From Lysobacter sp. A03 (lineage in GTDB: Bacteria > Pseudomonadota > Gammaproteobacteria > Xanthomonadales > Xanthomonadaceae), in the NCBI RefSeq assembly GCF_000855665.1, contig NZ_JXSS01000103.1, positions 1-51,277 of the forward strand: 51,277 nt of DNA, written 5' to 3'. A program made the position numbers and the translations under genes. The notes beneath the pieces are model-generated. The model was not told the origin of the DNA and did no database searches. It saw only the letters and a program-made list of their open reading frames with translations. Below are positions 32,342-40,671 of this stretch, in pieces (the first letter of the stretch is position 1; each line of letters begins with the position of its first letter).

Positions 32342-33795
32342 GTCGCCCGGGCCCTGTCTTCGCCGCCGTTGTCGGCTTCGGGCTTGAGCTCTTCCGTGAG
32401 CGCGCGCCTTCCGTGCGCACCCAGCTCGGCCAGACGCCGCGCCCGCGGGATAACCGCCTGACTGGACTCGCTGAGACGGCGGCGAGCGTTCTTGAACGCC
32501 TTGTCAGCGTCCTCCAGGCTCTTGCCGACCTTGTCGAAGTCGGTGAGGAAACCGATCAGCGCGTCCAACACCAGGCCGCCGGTGTCGCTGATCGCGATCG
32601 CCTCGCGCTGGATCTTGTCGCGCGTCCACAGCCGCTCGATCACCCGCAACAACGCCATCAGGGTGTTGGGCGATGCAAACACCACGCGACGGTCGAACGC
32701 GTCCGTCTGCAGCGCCGTGTCGGTACCCAGCGCCGCCGACAGCGCACCCTCGATGGGGATGAAGGCGATGGTCACCTCCAGCGCGGTATCGCCCAGCACC
32801 TTGGGGTAATTCTTCTCGCTCAGCTCGCGCATGTGCTGGCGCAGGCCGGCGGCGTGACGGCGCAGCGCATCGTTCTGCTGGTCCGGCGTGTCGGCGTTCA
32901 TCGCCTCCTGCCAGGCGATCAGGTTGACCTTGCTGTCGACCACCACGCAGCGGTCGTCGGGCAGGCGGACGACGATATCCGGGTGCAGGCGCGCGCCGTC
33001 CTCGTCGACGGTGCCCTTCTGACGGTCGTAATGGACGCCATCCTCCAGCCCGGAGCCGCGCAGCACGCTCTCCAGCATCAACTCGCCCCAGTCTCCCCGG
33101 ACCTTGGAACTGCCCTTCAGCGCCCGGGTCAGCGCGTGGGCCTGCTGCGCCATGTCCTGGTTGAGGGTTTTCAACTCGGTGACCGCGCCCAGCAATGACG
33201 CCCGTTCCCTGGCCTCCTCGCCGTAGAGCGTATCGACCCGGGTGCGGAACTCACCGATGCGCTCGGCAAACGGCTTCAACAACGCGTCGATGTCCGCCCT
33301 GGACTGCAGCGATGCCCGCTGTACGTTCTTCTCGAACAGCTGTCCCTTTTCCTCGAACACCTTGCCGGCGAGCTCGGTGAATGCACCGGAAAGCTTCGTC
33401 TGCGCCTCGGCCAGGAAGGCCTGCATCTCGGCGTGGGCCTGCTTGGCGTGGTGCAGATTGGCCGACACCCCCGCATGCTCGGACTGCAGATGGCGGTAGC
33501 TGTCGCGCAACCCGGCGAGCTCGGCCTCCAGACGGTCGATCACTTGGTCGCGCTCGACAAGCGCATCCTCCAGCGCACCCACACGTCCGTGCAGGCGCCC
33601 ACTTTCGGATGCCTGCCCGCGCGCCGTCTCGCGCTCGGCGCGCAACTCGTCGCCCAGCCGGTCGCGCTCCTCGCGCAACGAACCCAACCCCGCGCTCTGA
33701 CCCCGCGAATCCTGCCTGCGCAGCACGACGACCAGCAGTCCCGCCACGACCAGGATCGCCACGAGCAGCAAGATGAGGAGCAGTTGGGTATCCAT
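32272..33795 (-). CDS. rmuC: DNA recombination protein RmuC
   Basis: A 507-residue protein. An N-terminal membrane helix (LLLILLLVAILVVAGLLVVV) is followed by a long coiled coil to about residue 150 (ERDRLGDELRAERETARGQ and similar). The RmuC nuclease-like domain then shows RGDWGELMLESVLRGSGLEDG, HPDIVVRLPDDRCVVVDSKVNL and ALEVTIAFIPIEGALSAAL. RmuC limits inversions between short repeats. The last 23 codons overlap mlaA on the opposite strand, an unusual convergent overlap. Confidence 0.93.
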   Translation of the reverse strand: MDTQLLLILLLVAILVVAGLLVVVLRRQDSRGQSAGLGSLREERDRLGDELRAERETARGQASESGRLHGRVGALEDALVERDQVIDRLEAELAGLRDSYRHLQSEHAGVSANLHHAKQAHAEMQAFLAEAQTKLSGAFTELAGKVFEEKGQLFEKNVQRASLQSRADIDALLKPFAERIGEFRTRVDTLYGEEARERASLLGAVTELKTLNQDMAQQAHALTRALKGSSKVRGDWGELMLESVLRGSGLEDGVHYDRQKGTVDEDGARLHPDIVVRLPDDRCVVVDSKVNLIAWQEAMNADTPDQQNDALRRHAAGLRQHMRELSEKNYPKVLGDTALEVTIAFIPIEGALSAALGTDTALQTDAFDRRVVFASPNTLMALLRVIERLWTRDKIQREAIAISDTGGLVLDALIGFLTDFDKVGKSLEDADKAFKNARRRLSESSQAVIPRARRLAELGAHGRRALTEELKPEADNGGEDRARATQLSVGITGMADAGTSGLSSSRR

Positions 33796-33941
33796 CGCTC
33801 CAGTGTAGCGACGCCGGTCTCACCGCCCGCGACGGCGGGTCACCGCGGAAAGCGAGCCGGCACCCGGCCAACCGCAGTTCGCACGCTGCGCTTGCGGACG
33901 GCGGACTTTCGTAAAAGCGATGTCGCCCCAGTCAACCGGCA

Positions 33942-34012
33942 GGCGCCGACCGGCAGTCCCGATCACAAAGCGAATTTCGTGGAGCGACTGATCGGGATTG
34001 CCGGTCGGCGCC
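33942..34012. repeat. 24-bp inverted repeat, single mismatch
   Basis: The arms 33942-33965 and 33989-34012 pair over 24 bases with one mismatch and a 23-base loop. The position, between the rlmI-like gene's stop (34047) and the rmuC start (33795), fits a hairpin ending rlmI transcription, a REP-like or mobile element, or a regulator of rmuC. There is no T tract. The surrounding 250 bases carry no gene I can support. Confidence 0.85.
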
Positions 34013-34046
34013 CCCCCTAGGCATCCATACGAGTCCCAGAACCGAC

Positions 34047-35216
34047 TCAGTCCAACACCCGACAAAACGCCGCCTTCAAATACCGCGACTCCGGCACTTG
34101 CGCCAGCCACGGATGGTCCGGCCCCGCGCCAGCCACCTTCAACACCTGCACCGTCCGGTTGGAGAAGAACGCCGCCCGCCGGATCATGTCCAGGAACTGG
34201 TCCTCGCTGACCAGACCCGTGCATGAGAACGTCGCGAACAGCCCGCCGGGCTTGACCACCCCCAGCGCCAGCTTGTTCATGTCCAGGTACTTCTTCAGCG
34301 CCGGTATCACCTGCTCGCGGTCGCGGGTCATCTTGGCCGGGTCCAGCACCACCACGTCGTACTGCTCGCCGGCGATCGCCGCATCGCGCAGCCACGGAAA
34401 GATGTCCGCCTGGACGAATTTCACCTCGGCATGGTTGAGCCTGGCGTTGCCCTTGGCGATCGACAGCACGTCCGCGTCGATGTCCACGCCCACCACCTCG
34501 CTGGCACCGCGCACGGCGGCATAGATGCCGAAGCCGCCGGTGTTGCAGCACAGGTCGAGCATCCGTTTGCCGGCCACGTGCTGGCTCAGCCATTGTCGGT
34601 TGTCGCGCTGGTCGGCGAAAAACCCGGTCTTGTGCGCGCCGGCCGGGTCGGCGCGGAACTTCACGCCGTGCTCTGTGATGACCGCCGGCTGGGCCGGCTC
34701 GGTGCCGCGGAAGTCGAAGCTTTCCTGCTTCTGAACGTGGACGTCGGCGGACATGTGGAAGCGACAGCCCGGGAACTGCTCGCGCAGCGCCGCCTGGATC
34801 CATTCGCGGTGGCGGAACGCGCCGGCACTGAAGAACTCCAGCACCAGCAGGTCGGCGTAGCGGTCGATCACCAGCCCGGAGATGCCGTCGCCCTCGCTGT
34901 GGAAGACACGCCAGGCATCGCTGACCTCGTCCAGCTTCAGCACATCGCGACGCAGCGACACGGCCGCGGCAATCTTGCTCGCGAACCAGTCCGCATCGAT
35001 CACCGCGTTGGGATCGTTGTCGAGCATGCGCAGGGCGATGCGCGAGTGGCCGTTGTAGAAGCCGCGACCGATCAGTTCGCCGTCCACGCCGATCACGTCG
35101 ACGATCTCGCCGGGACGGGGCCGCTGCGCCGGCTTGGCGACCAGGCGCTGGAAGATCCAGGGATGGGAGGACTTCCAGGCGTTCTTGAGGTGGACCGTGG
35201 GGATGGTGTTGTTCAT
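34047..35216 (-). CDS. 23S rRNA (cytosine-5)-methyltransferase, RlmI-like
   Basis: A 389-residue protein of the class I SAM-dependent rRNA methyltransferase family. A PUA-like N-terminus (HPWIFQRLVAKPAQRPRPGEIVDV) is followed by an EEHEE-like part (DRYADLLVLEFFSAGAF), then the SAM domain: KTGFFADQRDNRQWL, MLDLCCNTGGFGIYAA, VVLDPAKMTRDRE and GGLFATFSCTGLV. The Cys in FSCTG matches the catalytic Cys of m5C enzymes, while the usual DPPxF motif is replaced by DPAKM. E. coli RlmI modifies C1962 of 23S rRNA; the same target is likely but not proved. Confidence 0.88.
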   Translation of the reverse strand: MNNTIPTVHLKNAWKSSHPWIFQRLVAKPAQRPRPGEIVDVIGVDGELIGRGFYNGHSRIALRMLDNDPNAVIDADWFASKIAAAVSLRRDVLKLDEVSDAWRVFHSEGDGISGLVIDRYADLLVLEFFSAGAFRHREWIQAALREQFPGCRFHMSADVHVQKQESFDFRGTEPAQPAVITEHGVKFRADPAGAHKTGFFADQRDNRQWLSQHVAGKRMLDLCCNTGGFGIYAAVRGASEVVGVDIDADVLSIAKGNARLNHAEVKFVQADIFPWLRDAAIAGEQYDVVVLDPAKMTRDREQVIPALKKYLDMNKLALGVVKPGGLFATFSCTGLVSEDQFLDMIRRAAFFSNRTVQVLKVAGAGPDHPWLAQVPESRYLKAAFCRVLD

Positions 35217-35273
35217 GCCGCCATTCTACGGCGCCCGCCTTGTATTCGCGGCCGCCAGCGCCACTGTTGGGGA

Positions 35274-36056
35274 ATGCCTGACAAGATTCCCGAGGCGGTT
35301 GCGCTGGATCCCAAGGCCCAGCGCATCGCCGACCGCAAGCGCTGGATGGGCGCGTTCAACCTGAGCCTGGCCGCGGTGCTGCTGTTGCTGGTGATCCATT
35401 CGCTGCAGGGCGCGGTCGACCTGCGCGGCTGGATGGTGCAACCGTGGTCGACGGCGGGCCTGCTCGGCATCCTTGGTGCGCCCCTGCTGCATGGCTCCTT
35501 CGAGCATCTGGCCGCGAATGCGATCTCGCTGCTGATGCTGGGCACGTTGGCCGGCGGAATGTACCCGCGGGCAACCGTCCGTGCGCTGCCGCTGATGTGG
35601 TTCGGTTCGGGCGCCGGGGCCTGGCTGCTGGGCGAGGCGGGCTCCTACCACCTGGGCGCCAGCGGCATCACCCACGGCCTGATGTTCCTGGTCTTCATCC
35701 TCGGCCTGCTGCGGCGCGACCGGCCGGCGATTGCGGCGGCGATGATCGCTTTCTTCCTCTATGGCGGCATGCTGTTGACGATCTTCCCGCGCGAGATCGG
35801 CGTGTCCTGGCAGGCGCACATGGGCGGCGCGCTGGGCGGCGTGCTGGCGGCGTTTCTTTGGCGACGACTGGACCCGCGCCAGCCGCGCAGGAAATACAGC
35901 TGGGAGATCGAAGAGGAGCTGGCGGAGGCGGACGCTCTCAATCCCGATCCGGAAGGCCTGGAACTGCGCGCGTCCGACGACGTTCCCGTGTTGTGGCACC
36001 GCCCGGATCCGGCGGACGAGCGCGGCGTGGTGCTGCCGTTCCGTCGCCGCGACTAG
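35274..36056 (+). CDS. Rhomboid family intramembrane serine protease
   Basis: A 260-residue protein with six membrane segments. The catalytic dyad is visible: Ser130 in LGASGITHGL and His182 in WQAHMGGALGG. The first conserved block is APLLHGSFEHLAANAISLLMLG. The C-terminal 60 residues are charged and cytoplasmic. Rhomboids cut transmembrane substrates; the substrate here is unknown. Start ATG at 35274 is 57 bases from the divergent RlmI-like gene. Confidence 0.92.
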   Translation: MPDKIPEAVALDPKAQRIADRKRWMGAFNLSLAAVLLLLVIHSLQGAVDLRGWMVQPWSTAGLLGILGAPLLHGSFEHLAANAISLLMLGTLAGGMYPRATVRALPLMWFGSGAGAWLLGEAGSYHLGASGITHGLMFLVFILGLLRRDRPAIAAAMIAFFLYGGMLLTIFPREIGVSWQAHMGGALGGVLAAFLWRRLDPRQPRRKYSWEIEEELAEADALNPDPEGLELRASDDVPVLWHRPDPADERGVVLPFRRRD

Positions 36057-36099
36057 GCCTCGCGGCATCGATCACATCGATCCGGTCGCCTCTGTCCAA

Positions 36100-37599
36100 T
36101 CAGTGGCGCGCGGCCAGTCGCAGGCCACGCGGGGTGAGTCCCCGCTCCACCAGTTCGAAGCCGCCCTGCACGAGCAGCGCAAGCACTGCAGCGGGGACCG
36201 CGCCTTCCAGGATCAGACCGAGACCGTCCAGGCGGATGCCGGCCAGGATCGGCTGGCCGTAACCGCCGGCACCGATCAGCGCGCCCAGCGTGGCGGTGCC
36301 GACGTTGATCACCGCCGCCGTCTTGATGCCGGCCAGGATCATGCCCAGCGCGAGCGGCAGTTCGATCCGCCACAGGCGGGTGCGCGGTGGCAGGCCGAGC
36401 GCGGCCGCGGTTTCGCGCAGCTCGCGCGGTATGCCGGTCAGCCCGGCATGGGTGTTGCGCACGATCGGCAGGAGGCTGTAGAGGAACAGCGCGGCAATCG
36501 CCGGCCCGGCGCCGATCCCGAACAGCGGGATCATGAAGACGAACACCGCCAGCGAGGGCAGGGTCTGCAGCAGGCCGGTCACGGTCAGCACCAGCTGGCC
36601 CAGCCGTGGCCGGCGCGCAGCCAGCACACCTAGGGGCAACGCGACGATCAGCGCCAGCCCCAGGGAGATTCCCACCAGCGCGAGGTGTTCCAGGGTTCGC
36701 TTCCAGATCCGCTGCGCGCGCGATGCTGCGGCCGGCGCGCCAACGCCCAGCCATTCCGCGGCGACAGCTGCTTCGCTGACGCCTTCCAGCTTCACTTCGG
36801 CATTGAGACGTTGCATCGTCGGCGCATCGATCCGCCCAGCCAGACCTTGCAGCGCCGTCAGCCATTCCGGTGCGCGTGCCTCCAGGTCTTTCCGATACAG
36901 AAACACCGCCGCGTAATCGGGAAAATAGGCAAGGTCGTCATCCAGCACGACCAGGTCGTAGTACGGAATCTCCGCATCCGTGGTGTACAGATCGATGACA
37001 TCCAGCGCGCCGCTCGCCAAGCCGCGATAGGCCAAATCGTGGTCCAGCCCGTCGGGGCGCTGCGGGAGTCCATAAGTGTCACGCACGCCGGGCCAGCCGT
37101 CTGCGCGCTGCATGAACTCGTTGCTCAGGCCGATTTTCAGCTGCGGATGGCCAGCCAGGTCGGATACCGTGGCCACGTCCAATTCGCGAGCCCGGGCGCG
37201 TGTCATGCCAAGCGCGTAGGTGTTGCTGAATCCCAGCGACGCGGTCATGCCCAGACCGCGTTCGCCCAGCGCGGCGCGCATCCGCCCAGGGTCCGCGCCG
37301 GGCATCTGCAGCAGTTCCGCGGCCAGGGTGCCGGTGTACTCGGGATAGGCGTCGATGTCGCCTTCGATCAGCGCCCGCCACAGGATCCGGGTGCCGCCCA
37401 GCTGGGCCCGGTGGGTCACCGCAACACCCTCGCCATGGGGCAGTCCGGCGGCGACCTCACCCAGGATCACCGACTCGGTAAACGCCTTGGATCCGACCGT
37501 CACGCGTTCGGCGTGGGCCGGAGCGATCGGTACCGCGGCGATGGCCAGTGCGAGGACCAACGCCACCAGCTTGCAGGCCACTCGCGCGCGGATGCTCAC
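36100..37599 (-). CDS. ABC importer fusion: substrate-binding domain plus permease (OpuC/EgtU type)
   Basis: A 499-residue fusion. A signal peptide (MSIRARVACKLVALVLALAI) precedes an OpuC-type binding domain to about residue 290: VTVGSKAFTESVILGEVAAG, EYTGTLAAELLQM, YDLVVLDDDLAYFPDYAA. A permease follows with about five membrane helices (LALVGISLGLALIVALPLGVLAA, PSLAVFVFMIPLFGIG, RETAAALGLPPRTRLWRIELPLA). OpuC and EgtU relatives bind choline, betaine or ergothioneine. The usual fused order puts the permease first, so this binding-domain-first form is notable. The start overlaps the ATPase stop by four bases. Substrate is not settled. Confidence 0.9.
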   Translation of the reverse strand: MSIRARVACKLVALVLALAIAAVPIAPAHAERVTVGSKAFTESVILGEVAAGLPHGEGVAVTHRAQLGGTRILWRALIEGDIDAYPEYTGTLAAELLQMPGADPGRMRAALGERGLGMTASLGFSNTYALGMTRARARELDVATVSDLAGHPQLKIGLSNEFMQRADGWPGVRDTYGLPQRPDGLDHDLAYRGLASGALDVIDLYTTDAEIPYYDLVVLDDDLAYFPDYAAVFLYRKDLEARAPEWLTALQGLAGRIDAPTMQRLNAEVKLEGVSEAAVAAEWLGVGAPAAASRAQRIWKRTLEHLALVGISLGLALIVALPLGVLAARRPRLGQLVLTVTGLLQTLPSLAVFVFMIPLFGIGAGPAIAALFLYSLLPIVRNTHAGLTGIPRELRETAAALGLPPRTRLWRIELPLALGMILAGIKTAAVINVGTATLGALIGAGGYGQPILAGIRLDGLGLILEGAVPAAVLALLVQGGFELVERGLTPRGLRLAARH

Positions 37600-38333
37600 A
37601 GACTCTGCTCCAGGCTCCGCTGGGCGGTCATGAACCGCGTCACGAACGGCTCGGCTGGGGCGTCATGCAGTTCGCGCGCGCTGCCCTGCTGGACGATCCT
37701 GCCGTCGCGCAGCAGCACAAGGGTGTCGGCCAGGTAGGCCGCTTCAGCAACGTCATGGGTGACCAGCACCACGGTCTTGCGCAGATCGACAAACAGCTCG
37801 CGCATCTGCTCCTGCAGTTCGTGACGGATGATCGGGTCCAGCGCGCCGAGCGGCTCGTCCAGCAACAGCACCTGCGGGTCCAGCATCAGCGCCCGGATCA
37901 GCCCGACGCGCTGGCGCTGCCCCCCGGACAGCTCCGCCGGATAACGCTGCAACGCGGCCACCGGCAAGCGGGTCATCGCCGCCAGCACCTCGATGCGCTG
38001 GCCGATGCGCCCGGCCGACCAGCCCACGGTGCGCGCCAGCAGGCCGATGTTGGCCGCGGCGCTGAGGTGCGGGAACAGCCCGCCCTCCTGGATCATGTAG
38101 CCGATGCGGCGGCGCTGCTGGAGCAGGCGGTCACGCTGCAGCGGCTCGCCATCGAAGCGCACCTCGCCCGTGTCCGGCCAGTCCAGTCCGACCAGCATCC
38201 GCAGCACGCTGGACTTGCCCGCGCCGCTGGGTCCGATCAGGGCGGTAGTGCGGCCGCTGGCGATGCACAGGTCGACCGCGTCCAGCGCGACGACGCGACC
38301 GTAGGATCTGCAAACCTGGCGGAGTTCGAACAC
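37596..38333 (-). CDS. ATPase of the OpuC/EgtU-type ABC importer
   Basis: A 245-residue ATPase starting at GTG (38333), VFELRQVCRSYGRVVALDAV. Walker A is GPSGAGKSS, signature ELSGGQRQR, Walker B VLLLDEPLGALDP, H-loop LVTHD. The sequence matches OpuCA/ProV-type import ATPases but ends soon after the core and has no CBS domains, which in OpuCA sense ionic strength. Another in-frame GTG lies at 38351. It overlaps the fused transporter gene (ATGA), so both are translated together. Confidence 0.9.
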   Translation of the reverse strand: MFELRQVCRSYGRVVALDAVDLCIASGRTTALIGPSGAGKSSVLRMLVGLDWPDTGEVRFDGEPLQRDRLLQQRRRIGYMIQEGGLFPHLSAAANIGLLARTVGWSAGRIGQRIEVLAAMTRLPVAALQRYPAELSGGQRQRVGLIRALMLDPQVLLLDEPLGALDPIIRHELQEQMRELFVDLRKTVVLVTHDVAEAAYLADTLVLLRDGRIVQQGSARELHDAPAEPFVTRFMTAQRSLEQSL

Positions 38334-38426
38334 TCTCCGAGGATAAGCCACACGGGCGAGCGGACTGACCGCGTTCAAGCGCCGCGCACTATCCTTGCCG
38401 TCCCGTCCTTCAATGTGGCTGTCGCC

Positions 38427-39506
38427 ATGCGGCTGAAAACGCTGTTCCGTACCCGTCACTGGCTGGCCCTGAGCGCGGGCATCGTCCTGGCCGCGTGCGG
38501 CGGCAACACCCGGCCCGACCCCGCGCCTGCCATCGCCGCGCCGGTCACGCCGGTCAGCGTGCCCCAGCCCCGGATCGGCGTGGCCCTGGGCGGCGGCGCG
38601 GCGAAGGGATTCGCCCACATCGGCGTGATCAAGATGCTCGAGGCCAACGGCATGGAGCCGGTGGTCGTGTCCGGCACCAGCGCCGGCAGCGTGGTCGGCG
38701 CGCTGTATGCCAGCGGCATGGATTCCTTCCAGATGCAGCGCCAGGCCTTCGCCCTGGATGAGTCGAAGATCCGCGACGTGAGCCTGTTCTCCGGCGGGGT
38801 GATCAAGGGCCAGAAGCTGCAGGACTACGTCAACGAGCTGGTCGGAGGGCGAACGCTGGACAAGATGGTCAAGCCCTTCGCGGTGGTGTCCACCCAGTTG
38901 GAGACCGGCGAGCGCACCGTGTTCGTGCGCGGCAACACCGGCCAGGCGGTGCGCGCATCCAGCAGCATTCCCGGCGTGTTCGAGCCCACCCTGATCGGCG
39001 GCCTGCACTACGTGGACGGCGGCATCGTCAGCCCGGTGCCGGTGGACGCCGCGCGCGAGCTCGGCGCGGACTTCGTGATCGCGGTCGACATCTCCACGAT
39101 TGCCAGCGGCAAGGCGCCGGGCAGCCTGCTGGGCAACGTCAACCAGTCAATCGCGATCATGGGCCGCAAGCTCGGCGCGCAGGAACTGGCCCGGGCGGAC
39201 ATCGTCATCCGGCCGAAAGTGGACGAGATCGGGCCGGCCAGTTTCGAGCAGCGCAACAACGCGATCCTGGAAGGCGAAAAAGCCGCGATGGCGGCGTTGC
39301 CGCAGATCCGTACCGCACTGGCCAAGCTGCACAAGCAGCGTGTCGCCGAAGCCACTCTCGCGGCCCGCCAGTCGGCGGCTGCCGCGGCGCGCAAGTCCGC
39401 GCAGGAGGCAGCCGCCGAGGCCGAGCGCTGCGCGCAAGAGCAGTCGCGCATCGGCAGCCTGCTGCGGCGCACGCCCGATTGCACCGCAGGCGCCGACTCA
39501 CGCTGA
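38427..39506 (+). CDS. Patatin-like phospholipase lipoprotein
   Basis: A 359-residue lipoprotein. The signal ends in the lipobox IVLAAC (Cys at about 24). The patatin domain carries the oxyanion loop GVALGGGAAKGFAHIG, the nucleophile elbow GTSAGS with Ser85, and the catalytic Asp197 in YVDGG. The C-terminal 80 residues are Ala/Lys/Glu-rich helix (AARQSAAAAARKSAQEAAAE). Related RssA/YchK-like proteins are mostly cytoplasmic, so the lipid anchor suggests an envelope lipase. Substrate unknown. It is divergent from the ABC importer. Confidence 0.9.
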   Translation: MRLKTLFRTRHWLALSAGIVLAACGGNTRPDPAPAIAAPVTPVSVPQPRIGVALGGGAAKGFAHIGVIKMLEANGMEPVVVSGTSAGSVVGALYASGMDSFQMQRQAFALDESKIRDVSLFSGGVIKGQKLQDYVNELVGGRTLDKMVKPFAVVSTQLETGERTVFVRGNTGQAVRASSSIPGVFEPTLIGGLHYVDGGIVSPVPVDAARELGADFVIAVDISTIASGKAPGSLLGNVNQSIAIMGRKLGAQELARADIVIRPKVDEIGPASFEQRNNAILEGEKAAMAALPQIRTALAKLHKQRVAEATLAARQSAAAAARKSAQEAAAEAERCAQEQSRIGSLLRRTPDCTAGADSR

Positions 39507-39692
39507 CGGGCTGGCCGGCAAAGACATCCCGCGGAGCGCCTTGTCGGCGCGCAGCAGGGGGATTTGACGTCGTCCACGCAGGACTGGTTGAGCAGGTGGT
39601 CCGCCGGAGGACGGGGAACGGTCCGGATCGAGCAGTTGTGTGCACCAGCCGCTACAGTGGTCGGTGACCCGCGCCGTCAACGAGGAGCTCCC

Positions 39693-40580
39693 ATGGAAAC
39701 CGCCCGCCGCACCGAATCCCAGCTCACCGACAAGGGCTACGTGCCGGTCTACACCACGGCCATCGTGGAGCAGCCGTGGGACAGCTACACCGACGCCGAC
39801 CATGCGGTCTGGGCGCAGTTGTTCGAGCGCCAGAAAGCCATCCTGCCGGGCCTGGCCAGCGACGAATTCATCGCCGCGCTGGGGGCAATGGAGATGACCG
39901 CCGACCACATCCCGAAGTTCGCCGAGCTCAATCCGATCCTGCACGCGGCGACCGGCTGGGAGCTGATCGGCGTGGAAGGCCTGCTGCCGGAGCTGGAGTT
40001 CTTCCAGCACCTGGCCAACCGGCGGTTCCCGGTCACCTGGTGGATCCGCCGCGACGACCAGCTGGACTACCTCGCCGAACCCGACCTGTTCCACGACCTC
40101 TTCGGCCATGTGCCGCTGCTGATGAACCCGGTGTTCGCCGACTACATGGCCGCCTACGGGCGCGGCGGTGTGAAGGCGCACGGTATCGGCAGCGACGCCC
40201 TGGTCAACCTGACCCGGTTGTACTGGTACACCGTCGAGTTCGGACTGATCCAGCAGAAGGATGGTCTGCGCATCTACGGCAGCGGCATCGTGTCGTCCAA
40301 GGGCGAGTCGATCCACTGCCTGAAAAGCGATGCGCCCAACCGCATCGGCTTCGACCTCGAGCGGATCATGCGCACCCGTTACCGCATCGACACCTACCAG
40401 AAGACCTACTTCGTCATCGACAGCTTCCAGCAACTGATGGACGCGACCGGACCGGACTTCGCCCCGATCTACACCAAACTCGCTGCCATGGACGCAATTC
40501 CGGCCGGCGACGTGCTCGACAGCGACAAGGTGTTCCACCGCGGCAGCGGCAAGGGCTGGCTCAACGACGGCGACGTCTGA
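39693..40580 (+). CDS. phhA: Phenylalanine 4-monooxygenase
   Basis: A 295-residue iron- and pterin-dependent enzyme converting phenylalanine to tyrosine. Iron ligands are in DLFHDLFGHVPLL and in YWYTVEFGLI (Glu). Other marks are FAELNPILHAATGWELIGVEGL and GSGIVSSKGES. GAGGAG six bases upstream supports the start. Its pterin cofactor pathway starts with folE at 26629-27219, and the oxidoreductase at 1720 takes aromatic 2-oxoacids further, so the window has pieces of aromatic amino acid breakdown. Confidence 0.96.
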   Translation: METARRTESQLTDKGYVPVYTTAIVEQPWDSYTDADHAVWAQLFERQKAILPGLASDEFIAALGAMEMTADHIPKFAELNPILHAATGWELIGVEGLLPELEFFQHLANRRFPVTWWIRRDDQLDYLAEPDLFHDLFGHVPLLMNPVFADYMAAYGRGGVKAHGIGSDALVNLTRLYWYTVEFGLIQQKDGLRIYGSGIVSSKGESIHCLKSDAPNRIGFDLERIMRTRYRIDTYQKTYFVIDSFQQLMDATGPDFAPIYTKLAAMDAIPAGDVLDSDKVFHRGSGKGWLNDGDV

Positions 40581-40671
40581 GCGACGCCACGTATCATCTG
40601 CGGATCCCTTTGCTGCGGACGATCGCCCATCGGCCGGCTTCAGGACCGGTGGTTCTCGTCGCACTCCCGTC

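Noticed and set aside
33820-34803. 327-codon frame covering the 250-base gap before the rlmI-like gene
   Set aside because: It is mostly antisense shadow of that gene and lacks motifs; the gap itself holds the 24-bp inverted repeat only.
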